Source: Eubacterium sp.
GTDB lineage: Bacteria > Bacillota > Clostridia > Eubacteriales > Eubacteriaceae
DNA length: 50,215 nucleotides
Assembly: GCA_030524435.1 (NCBI GenBank)
Contig: JAUNGS010000003.1
Coordinates: 18,965-69,179 of the forward strand
Direction: 5' to 3'
The position numbers were made by a program, and so were the translations under genes. Numbering within the stretch: position 1 is the first letter of the stretch; each line of letters begins with the position of its first letter. Below the pieces are notes generated by a model. That model worked only from the letters and a program-made list of their open reading frames with translations. It was not told the origin of the DNA and ran no database searches. Positions 18,364-26,624 of the stretch are shown here, one piece after another.

Positions 18364-19611
18364 ATGTTTAATCCCGGCGACACTGCCTTTATTCTGATCT
18401 GCGCCGCCTTTGTCTTTATCATGACGCCAGGTCTGGCCTTCTTTTACGCAGGTATGGTTAGGCGAAAGAATACGCTGAACACCATCATGTCCTGTCTGTT
18501 TATCTGCGGTCTCTCCGCCGTGCTGTGGGTGGCCATCGGCTACTCCCTCTCCTTTGGAGATAATATCGGCGGCTTCATCGGCGGTCTCAACTACGCCTTT
18601 TTCAACGGCGTCGGCTTCGACCCCAGCGACATCTACGCCACCTCCATCCCCCACATGGCCTTCGCCATGTTCCAGTGTATGTTTGCCGTCATCACCCCGG
18701 CGCTGATCTGCGGCTCCTTAACCGGCAGAATGCGCTTCTCCGCACTTTTTATCTTTATTACCCTGTGGCTGGTGCTGGTTTACTACCCGCTGGCCCACAT
18801 GGTTTGGGGCGACGGCGGTTTCATCGCCAGCCTGGGCGCCGTTGACTTTGCCGGCGGCAACGTGGTTCACATCAGCTCTGGTATCTCCGGTCTCGTGGCC
18901 TGTATCATCCTGGGCAAGCGCCGGGGCTACGGCATGAAGGAATACCATCCCCACAACATCCCCATGGTTGTCCTGGGCGCTGCCCTGCTCTGGTTTGGCT
19001 GGTTCGGCTTCAACGCCGGCTCTGCCTTAGCTGCCGACGGTCTGGCGGCCCACGCCTTCGTCACCACCAACACCTCCGCGGCCATGGCCATGCTGACCTG
19101 GATGCTCTGCGAAAAGATTCTCTACAAGAAGCCCACGGTTCTGGGCGCTGCCACCGGCCTCGTGGTCGGTCTGGTGGCCATCACCCCCGGCGCCGGCTTC
19201 GTTCCGGTATGGTCCTCCTTTATCATCGGCGGTCTCGTCAGTCCCATCTGCCTGTTCTTCATGAGCAAGGTCAAGGCTAAATTTGGCTACGACGACGCCC
19301 TGGACGCCTTTGGCTGCCACGGCATCGGCGGGATCTGGGGCGGCATCGCCACCGGTCTCTTCGGCCTGACCTCCATCAACGGCGCTGCCCAGTGGAACGG
19401 CTTGTTCTTCGGCGATACTGCCCTCTTTGTGGCTCAGATTGTAAGCATCGTGATCACCATCGCCTACGCCGCCATCATGACCTTTATCATCATGACGGTC
19501 CTCAAGAAGGTTATGAAGATCCGCGTCACACCGGAAGAAGAAGCCTTAGGTCTCGATATCTCCGAACACAGCGAAGCGGCCTACCCCGCCTTCTCTGGTC
19601 TCGATCAGTAA
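18364..19611 (+). CDS. amtB: Ammonium transporter
   Basis: Inner-membrane ammonium channel/transporter, active as a trimer with about 11 membrane segments. The start at ATG 18364 (MFNPGDTAFILI) gives 415 aa. Family landmarks: MTPGLAFFYAGMVRRKN at the N-terminus, VDFAGGNVVHISSG with the first pore His, WFGWFGFNAGSA, and DAFGCHGIGGIWGGIATG with the second pore His. The longer upstream frame runs through the attenuator and is not used. GCGAGGAATCCC precedes the ATG. glnK follows by 22 bp, the standard pairing in which the PII protein plugs the transporter. Confidence 0.97.
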   Translation: MFNPGDTAFILICAAFVFIMTPGLAFFYAGMVRRKNTLNTIMSCLFICGLSAVLWVAIGYSLSFGDNIGGFIGGLNYAFFNGVGFDPSDIYATSIPHMAFAMFQCMFAVITPALICGSLTGRMRFSALFIFITLWLVLVYYPLAHMVWGDGGFIASLGAVDFAGGNVVHISSGISGLVACIILGKRRGYGMKEYHPHNIPMVVLGAALLWFGWFGFNAGSALAADGLAAHAFVTTNTSAAMAMLTWMLCEKILYKKPTVLGAATGLVVGLVAITPGAGFVPVWSSFIIGGLVSPICLFFMSKVKAKFGYDDALDAFGCHGIGGIWGGIATGLFGLTSINGAAQWNGLFFGDTALFVAQIVSIVITIAYAAIMTFIIMTVLKKVMKIRVTPEEEALGLDISEHSEAAYPAFSGLDQ

Positions 19612-19633
19612 ATTTCAGAAAGGTTGGTCTATC

Positions 19634-19972
19634 ATGAAAGAAATCACCGCCATCATCCGTCCCGAAAAGCTGGAAGCCCTGAAGGACGCGCTGATGACCA
19701 TCAATATCGACGGCATGACCCTCCACCAGGTTCTGGGCTGCGGCAACCAGCACGGCTGGCTGGCCCACCACCGGGGCTCCAAGGTCATGATGAACATGCT
19801 GCCCAAGGTTGAGATACGCATTGTCTGTAAAAAAGAAAAGGTCGACGAGGTCGTCGGCCTGATTCTCAAGGTTGCCGCCACCGGCGAGGCCGGCGACGGG
19901 AAGATTTTCATTAAGCCCATCGAGGATGTCATCCGGATCCGCACCGGCGAGCGCGGTCCCGACGCCCTTTGA
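19634..19972 (+). CDS. PII-type nitrogen regulatory protein (GlnK/NifI-like), no T-loop tyrosine
   Basis: The 112-aa trimeric signal protein binds ATP/ADP and 2-oxoglutarate and controls the adjacent transporter. The PII frame is clear: MKEITAIIRPEKLEALKDAL, the T-loop start VLGCGNQHG, LPKVEIRIVC, and the C-terminal signature GEAGDGKIFIKPIEDVIRIRTGE. The T-loop reads NQHGWLAHHRGSKV. By hand alignment the uridylylated Tyr51 of E. coli GlnK is replaced by His, so covalent modification at that point is not possible. AAAGGTTGG precedes the ATG. It forms an operon with amtB and ends at a terminator. Confidence 0.93.
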   Translation: MKEITAIIRPEKLEALKDALMTINIDGMTLHQVLGCGNQHGWLAHHRGSKVMMNMLPKVEIRIVCKKEKVDEVVGLILKVAATGEAGDGKIFIKPIEDVIRIRTGERGPDAL

Positions 19973-20001
19973 GTTTAAATACCTTCAATTCATCTACATT
20001 T

Positions 20002-20028
20002 AAAAAATCGCCCCAGGGGCGGTTTTTT
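20002..20028. terminator. Terminator after glnK (bidirectional look)
   Basis: AAAAAATCGCCCC and GGGGCGGTTTTTT form a GC stem with A and T tracts on the two sides, between glnK and the convergent zinc-ribbon gene. Confidence 0.85.
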
Positions 20029-20101
20029 AAATGGCTCAGCAGCGTTTCTGTCCATCGACACAAATATTGTATACAATAAAAGTATGCCAGGCTGTCTGCG
20101 C

Positions 20102-20530
20102 TCAGTCAAAATCCGGCATCAGCATAGAAACACTCTCCGCAAGGGCCATCTCCCCACAGGCCGGGCAGGGATAGGCCTCCGGGCAAAAGTCCTCCAAATC
20201 TATTTTCTCAAGGATCCCGCCACAGTCACAGGCGTAGGCAGGCTTTTCTTCGCTGCCGTCGGCATGCATCAGGCTGTACTCAAAGCGCTTGTAAAAGGCG
20301 CCGCAGTCCGGACATCTATAAAGGGCAAAGCGATACTCCGTCTCGAGCTGCGCACCACCCTCCACGGCCCGGCGTATTTCCCCAAGGGCCTTCTGATCCT
20401 TTACAAACCGCGGCAGCAGCGCATGTTCGGAATCGAAATCCACCGCGCCCCGGTGCAAAAGCCCCACGCCAAAATAAAAATCCTTTTCCCACCCGCATTT
20501 TCTGCAGGCAATGGTCACACTATTTTTCAC
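20102..20530 (-). CDS. CpXC-like zinc-ribbon protein, hypothetical
   Basis: 142 aa from GTG 20530. The nominal longer frame uses TTG, and that codon lies within the GGAGG ribosome binding site, so the GTG (VKNSVTIACRKCGW) is preferred. Cysteine pairs appear as CRKC, CPDC, CDC and CPAC, the pattern of two or more zinc ribbons. The N-terminal SVTIACRKCGWEKDF resembles CpXC-domain proteins. Middle residues (about 40-75) look helical. Its role is unknown. Neighbours (glnK and dhaL) give no functional hint. Confidence 0.75.
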   Translation of the reverse strand: MKNSVTIACRKCGWEKDFYFGVGLLHRGAVDFDSEHALLPRFVKDQKALGEIRRAVEGGAQLETEYRFALYRCPDCGAFYKRFEYSLMHADGSEEKPAYACDCGGILEKIDLEDFCPEAYPCPACGEMALAESVSMLMPDFD

Positions 20531-20621
20531 AGCCACGGCCTCCAAAGCTTTTACATTCTTTTTTTAATATAACACTTTAAAAAATTTCCCTCAAGAAAAA
20601 TCTGCAGCTCTGCAGGGGTAT

Positions 20622-20651
20622 AAAAAAATCGCCGTCCGAAGACAGCGATTT
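20622..20651 (-). terminator. Rho-independent terminator downstream of dhaL
   Basis: On the minus strand AAATCGC and GCGATTT enclose an inner GTC-TTCG-GAC tetraloop hairpin and are followed by seven T. It ends the dhaM-dhaK-dhaL transcript after the two parS-like sites. Confidence 0.85.
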
Positions 20652-20657
20652 CTAAAA

Positions 20658-20673
20658 TGTTCCACGTGGAACA
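20658..20673. promoter_or_regulatory. parS-like site 1 (ParB binding)
   Basis: TGTTCCACGTGGAACA is a perfect palindrome, one base from the consensus TGTTNCACGTGAAACA and equal to the core of the Pseudomonas form. Flanking bases extend the palindrome to 22 bp. Confidence 0.7.
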
Positions 20674-20748
20674 TTTTTTATCAACAGAGCCCCGGCGAAT
20701 CCCTCCCTGCACAGCCAAGGCTGCCCTTCAGGGATTTTGATCCGCCAT

Positions 20749-20764
20749 TGTTTCACGTGGAACA
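20749..20764. promoter_or_regulatory. parS-like site 2 (ParB binding)
   Basis: TGTTTCACGTGGAACA differs by one base from the parS consensus and lies 91 bp from site 1, within the dhaL 3' untranslated region. Two sites this close support a ParB role. Confidence 0.72.
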
Positions 20765-20779
20765 TTTATTTTACACCGA

Positions 20780-21433
20780 TTATGCGTCGGGCATATTTTT
20801 GTAGAAGATTTCCAGCATTTCAGCAGAAGAAGCCGCACCCGGATCCAGGTGACCGATGGCTCTTTCGCCTAATCTCATGGCACGACCCTTGGTGGCCACA
20901 ATATTTCTGGTGGATTCCAGACCTTCTTTGCCGGCTTCAACGGCCTTGGCCATGGCTTCCTTGGGGGAATCACCGGCTTCGTAGGCCGCTCTTAAGGCAT
21001 CCTGGGCCGGTCTTAAGGTATCCAGCATGGTCTTTTCACCGGTAGTAGACTTACCGCGTTTTTCGATGATCTTAACGCCGGTTTCCATCATTTCGACAAA
21101 TTCGTCGAAGGTAACGCCTTCGTCCGGGCCCTTGGTCTTAACCGGCAGACCAAACTTCATGAAGAAGCTGCCGTACAGCGGTCCGGAGGAGCCGCCAACC
21201 TTGTCTAACAGCGCGGTACCAACTTTTTTGTAGAAGCCGTTGATGTTTTCCTTCTGCCATTCGTCGAGGTTCTTTTCAACCTCTCTGAAGCCGATGGAAA
21301 GGTTCATGCCGTGGTCGCCGTCGCCGATGGCAGAGTCCAGCTCGGTGAAGTATTCCTTGCGGTCTTCCGCTAACTTGATTAAATCCTTGATGACATTGAC
21401 AAAGTACTGCTTATCCAGAATGTATTCACTCAT
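20780..21433 (-). CDS. dhaL: Dihydroxyacetone kinase subunit DhaL (ADP-binding)
   Basis: ADP-carrying subunit of the PTS-dependent ketose kinase; it accepts phosphate from DhaM and passes it to the substrate on DhaK. 217 aa from ATG 21433 (MSEYILDKQYF), chosen because AAAGGAGATAAAA precedes it and the upstream extension crosses a hairpin. The Mg/ADP-binding DSAIGDGDHGMNLS is intact, as are KVGGSSGPLYGSFF and the later GAASSAEML. It is the last gene of dhaM-dhaK-dhaL; the 139-bp gap from dhaK holds a strong inverted repeat. Confidence 0.95.
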   Translation of the reverse strand: MSEYILDKQYFVNVIKDLIKLAEDRKEYFTELDSAIGDGDHGMNLSIGFREVEKNLDEWQKENINGFYKKVGTALLDKVGGSSGPLYGSFFMKFGLPVKTKGPDEGVTFDEFVEMMETGVKIIEKRGKSTTGEKTMLDTLRPAQDALRAAYEAGDSPKEAMAKAVEAGKEGLESTRNIVATKGRAMRLGERAIGHLDPGAASSAEMLEIFYKNMPDA

Positions 21434-21465
21434 TGTTTTTATCTCCTTTATATTTTTTGTGCAAA

Positions 21466-21504
21466 TGCGCACTGTTCTGCGGGCACTGCACAGAACAGTG
21501 CGCA
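21466..21504. repeat. Inverted repeat in the dhaK-dhaL gap
   Basis: TGCGCACTGTTCTG and CAGAACAGTGCGCA form a perfect 14-bp stem with an 11-nt loop. There is no T run on the minus strand directly after it, so it looks like an mRNA processing or stabilising hairpin, or an operator, rather than a terminator. A weaker GCGCGC stem follows at about 21522-21542. Confidence 0.8.
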
Positions 21505-21572
21505 CTTTTAAAAACCGGTGCGCGCCGCTTTTCACAGCGCGCCCGGAAATTTAATGCATGACTTAAAATGGA

Positions 21573-22586
21573 TTATTTTACCTGGGTGAAGTAAGGTGTA
21601 TTGCAGGGGTAATCCATTAATTCCTTCATTTCATCATCCAGCTTTAACAGGGTGATGGACATACCGGCCATATCCATGGAGCAGGCGAAGGGGCCAACCA
21701 GAGCCTTGTAAACCTTGATGCCCTTTTCTTCCAGGATCTGAGCTACACGTCTGTAGCAGATGTGTAAGTCCAGCAGCGGGGTAGCGCCCAGGCTGTTGAC
21801 CAGAACGTAAACTTCGTCGCCAGATTCGAAGGGCAGGTCAGCCAGAACGGGTTCCATGATTTCATCGACAACCTTGTCAGCCGGTTCAATCTTACCACGT
21901 CTTACGCCAGGTTCGCCGTGGATACCCATACCGATTTCCATGTCGCCGTCTTCCATGTCGAAGATCGGGCCGCCCTTGGAGGGTAAGGTTGCAGAAGACA
22001 TAGCAACGCCCATGGTGCGGGTGTTGTCGTTACATTTCTTGGCAGCAGCAACAACTTCGTCTAAGTCGCCGCCCATTTCAGCCTTGGCAGCAGCAGCCTT
22101 GAATACGAAGAAGTCACCGGCGATACCACGACGGTCTTCAATATTTTCTGAGGAAACAACGTCGTCGGTAACCAGAACGGTTTCAACGCGGATATCGTCT
22201 TCTTCATCGGCCTTTTCAGCGCCCATGTCGAAGTTCATAACGTCGCCGGCGTAGTTACCGTAGAGGTAGATACAGCCCTTGCCGTTGTCAACAGCCTTGG
22301 CAGCAGCGTAGCACGGGTCCGGAGAGGGAGAGGTGTTGATATTACCGATAACAGAAGCGTCGGCAAAGCCGTCACCAACATAGCCTAAGAATAAAGGTTC
22401 GTGACCGGATCCCCCACCGATGATAACACCAACCTTGTCCTTTGTGCCGGCACCCTTGGCCACAACAACACGACCCTGGGCTTCTTCCAGATCACACATT
22501 TCAACATAGTTGGCGTGTGCTTTTACATAGCCTTCGAGCATTTCTTCTACGACATCGTAGGCATCATTGAACAAACGTTTAATCAT
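21573..22586 (-). CDS. dhaK: Dihydroxyacetone kinase subunit DhaK (ketose-binding)
   Basis: Binds the ketose covalently as a hemiaminal on a histidine and positions it for phosphoryl transfer from DhaL-ATP. The 337-aa length is normal. Seen: GGGSGHEP (His62), YGNYAGDVMNF (Asp115) and GMGIHGEPG (His223, the expected covalent site). AGGAGGAAATTT precedes the ATG. It lies between dhaM and dhaL. With rpiB and tpiA homologues across the regulator, the substrate could be dihydroxyacetone or a four-carbon ketose; the sequence alone does not decide. Confidence 0.96.
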   Translation of the reverse strand: MIKRLFNDAYDVVEEMLEGYVKAHANYVEMCDLEEAQGRVVVAKGAGTKDKVGVIIGGGSGHEPLFLGYVGDGFADASVIGNINTSPSPDPCYAAAKAVDNGKGCIYLYGNYAGDVMNFDMGAEKADEEDDIRVETVLVTDDVVSSENIEDRRGIAGDFFVFKAAAAKAEMGGDLDEVVAAAKKCNDNTRTMGVAMSSATLPSKGGPIFDMEDGDMEIGMGIHGEPGVRRGKIEPADKVVDEIMEPVLADLPFESGDEVYVLVNSLGATPLLDLHICYRRVAQILEEKGIKVYKALVGPFACSMDMAGMSITLLKLDDEMKELMDYPCNTPYFTQVK

Positions 22587-22633
22587 GATAAATTTCCTCC
22601 TGAAATTTTATATTTAACGGCGCAAAACCGTTA

Positions 22634-23032
22634 TTAACATTTAGATAATTCCTTGGCTTCCTTGGAAACGCGGATAATTTCATCGACGTCGTCGGTGATG
22701 GTGGCCTGAACCACACCCGCAAAGGCGCCTTCCACAATGGGACAATCTACGATCTGAACCTTTTCCTGGAGATCGTCATCCAGCATATCGATGGCTGCCT
22801 CTGTGCTGATGATCGAGCTGCCCATGTCCACGTACAACAAAATATTATCTCTGTCTTCCATGGATTCGATGGCGTTCTGAATTTTCAACGCGTTGGTGCC
22901 GATGCGTCCGCCGTCGGCGCCGCCTGCCGCCTTAATCATCACACTGCCATCATTCATTTCTTCGACAATTTCTGCTAATCCTTCCGCCAGCTTAGCGCTG
23001 TGAGAAACGATTACAACACCTGTACCTGCCAT
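22634..23032 (-). CDS. dhaM: DhaM, PTS phosphotransfer subunit (EIIA domain only)
   Basis: Takes phosphate from HPr and gives it to the nucleotide on DhaL. 132 aa from ATG 23032 (MAGTGVVIVSHS), with TAAGGAGGATC just upstream. Active-site His11 is in VSHS; ADGGRIGTNALKI and LYVDMGSS follow. E. coli DhaM carries extra HPr- and EI-like domains; this one is only the EIIA-man-like domain, so a separate HPr is required. It is the first gene after the sigma-54 promoter at 23102-23116. Confidence 0.94.
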   Translation of the reverse strand: MAGTGVVIVSHSAKLAEGLAEIVEEMNDGSVMIKAAGGADGGRIGTNALKIQNAIESMEDRDNILLYVDMGSSIISTEAAIDMLDDDLQEKVQIVDCPIVEGAFAGVVQATITDDVDEIIRVSKEAKELSKC

Positions 23033-23101
23033 TGAGATCCTCCTTAAATTTGATAGGGTGAGCCAGGCGTCTTGGCCTGACCCGTACCCCGATATATCCA
23101 C

Positions 23102-23116
23102 GCAAGTTTCGTGCCA
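23102..23116 (-). promoter_or_regulatory. Sigma-54 (-24/-12) promoter of dhaM-dhaK-dhaL
   Basis: On the minus strand TGGCAC-GAAAC-TTGC matches the sigma-54 consensus TGGCAC-N5-TTGC exactly. It lies between the stop of the sigma-54 activator gene and dhaM, about 70 bp from the dhaM ATG. Confidence 0.92.
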
Positions 23117-23135
23117 ACTTTTTGAAATACTTCCC

Positions 23136-25154
<2,019 letters not shown>

Positions 25155-25279
25155 CCTGATCCTCCTCTGCTCAATTTCTTGTTTATTGTTCGATACTTGT
25201 CTAGTGCTATTTTCCCACACTTCGCTTTTCTTAGCAAATACTTTGAAATTAATTTCCTCTATGCAAATTTGAAAAAGTA

Positions 25280-25288
25280 TGGCATAAT
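25280..25288 (+). promoter_or_regulatory. Extended -10 promoter element of rpiB-tpiA
   Basis: TGGCATAAT fits an extended -10 (TGn plus CATAAT) 37 bp upstream of the rpiB ATG. The -35 region is poor, suggesting an activator or weak basal transcription. Confidence 0.45.
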
Positions 25289-25324
25289 AAAGGAAATCAA
25301 CAAATTCCTAAGGAGGATTTAACC

Positions 25325-25774
25325 ATGAGAATCGCTATTGATTGTGATGATGCTGCTTTCGATTTTAAGGATGCTATCTACGAACACTTAAAAGGAAAGG
25401 GCTACGACATTACCGACTTAAAATATTCTGCAACCCACGATTGTGACTACCCGGACATCGCCTTCAACCTGGCTGAAAAAATTGCCGACAAAACCTACGA
25501 CCGCGGTATTATCATCTGCGGCACCGGCCTGGGCGTTGCCATGATGGCCAACAAGGTTCCCGGTGTCTTCGCCGGCACCTGCCACGACACCTTTGCCGCT
25601 GAACGTCTGGCCAAGTCCAACGACGCCAACGTCATCACCATGGGCGCACGCTGCATCGGCGTTGAGCTGGGTAAGATGATCGTCGAAGCCTACTTAAACA
25701 GCGAATTTGCCGGCGGCGGCTCTACCAGAAAGGTAGAACGCATGCGCGAGCTGGAAAAAACCTACATGAAATAG
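25325..25774 (+). CDS. rpiB: RpiB/LacAB-family sugar-phosphate isomerase
   Basis: 149-aa aldose-ketose isomerase. Seen: MRIAIDCDDAAFDFKD, HDCDYPDIAFNLAE, and the catalytic-Cys loop IIICGTGLGVAMMANKVPGV, followed by CHDTFAAERLAKSNDANVITMGAR. As RpiB it would interconvert ribose-5-P and ribulose-5-P. EryI, which turns D-erythrulose-4-P into erythrose-4-P, is in the same family. It is divergent from the sigma-54 activator of the dha operon and 7 bp upstream of a TIM-like gene, so a role in ketose-phosphate breakdown is plausible. CTAAGGAGGATTTAACC precedes the ATG. Confidence 0.9.
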   Translation: MRIAIDCDDAAFDFKDAIYEHLKGKGYDITDLKYSATHDCDYPDIAFNLAEKIADKTYDRGIIICGTGLGVAMMANKVPGVFAGTCHDTFAAERLAKSNDANVITMGARCIGVELGKMIVEAYLNSEFAGGGSTRKVERMRELEKTYMK

Positions 25775-25781
25775 GTCTGCC

Positions 25782-26555
25782 ATGAAAAAACTGCTCCTAG
25801 GCACCAACTGGAAGATGAACAAGACCACGGCGGAGGGCATTGCCTACACCGAAGGTCTCATGGACATCATTCCAAATTATCCCGAGTTTGAGTTTTTCAT
25901 CATTCCGCCTTTTGTTCAGCTCTGGAAAATCCGAGAGCTCATCGACAGCAAGGGCTCTACCCTAAAGCTCGGCGCCCAGAACGTTCACTACGAGGACGCC
26001 GGTCAGTTCACCGGGGAAATTTCCCCCGTTCAGCTGAAGGAAATCGGCGTCGACATCTTAGAAATTGGCCACAGTGAACGCCGCCAGTACTTCAACGAGA
26101 CCGACTACACCGTCAACAAAAAGACCCTGGCCGGTCTGAAGCACGGCTTTACACCCCTGGTATGCATCGGCGATACCATGCAGGACAAGGAGTACGGCGT
26201 TTCCAAGGAGGTTCTGGCCCGCCAGATGAAAATCGCCCTCCACGGCGTCCCCGCCGAGGCCATCGGCAAATTCTGGGTCGCCTACGAGCCCGTCTGGGCC
26301 ATCGGCGTCAACGGCATCCCCGCTGAAGCGCCCCTGGTTAAGGAAATGCACGACGCCCTCAGAGAGGTCACCGTCGAGCTCTACGGCGAGGAAGGCCGCA
26401 AGATCCCGCTGCTCTTCGGCGGCTCCGTCAACATCGACAACGCCAAGCAGTACGCCGTGTTGGACAACGTCGACGGTCTATTCATCGGCCGCAGCGCCTG
26501 GCAGCCCGACAGCTTTGAGGCCATTATGAAGTCCCTCAGAGAAACCTTAGCCTAG
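25782..26555 (+). CDS. tpiA: Triosephosphate isomerase family protein
   Basis: 257-aa TIM barrel with the three catalytic elements in place: Lys in GTNWKMNKT, His in EIGHSERRQYF, and Glu in AYEPVWAIG, then LFGGSVN and GLFIGRSAW for phosphate binding. A housekeeping triosephosphate isomerase would normally sit with gap-pgk genes; here it sits with rpiB and opposite the dha regulator. In erythritol pathways EryH, a TIM homologue, converts L-erythrulose-1-P to D-erythrulose-4-P, so either triose or tetrulose phosphate is possible. It ends at a strong terminator. Confidence 0.9.
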   Translation: MKKLLLGTNWKMNKTTAEGIAYTEGLMDIIPNYPEFEFFIIPPFVQLWKIRELIDSKGSTLKLGAQNVHYEDAGQFTGEISPVQLKEIGVDILEIGHSERRQYFNETDYTVNKKTLAGLKHGFTPLVCIGDTMQDKEYGVSKEVLARQMKIALHGVPAEAIGKFWVAYEPVWAIGVNGIPAEAPLVKEMHDALREVTVELYGEEGRKIPLLFGGSVNIDNAKQYAVLDNVDGLFIGRSAWQPDSFEAIMKSLRETLA

Positions 26556-26567
26556 ATATCAAAGTAT

Positions 26568-26611
26568 AAAAAAGAAGAAGACACCGATTTTTCGGTGGCT
26601 TCTTCTTTTTA
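26568..26611. terminator. Bidirectional terminator between tpiA and hsdR
   Basis: AAAAAGAAGAAG and CTTCTTCTTTTT enclose an inner CACCG/CGGTG stem, with A and T tracts on both sides, between convergent genes. Confidence 0.9.
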
Positions 26612-26624
26612 TTTTGGGGTCGAT

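Noticed and set aside
20651..20680. First ACGTGT-type palindrome as a plain terminator
   Set aside because: A perfect palindrome leaves no loop, a proper dhaL terminator lies next to it at 20622-20651, and a second near-consensus parS copy is close by.
25199..25324. Second sigma-54 promoter upstream of rpiB
   Set aside because: TGGCAT is present but no TTGC lies at the required spacing; an extended -10 sigma-A element fits better.
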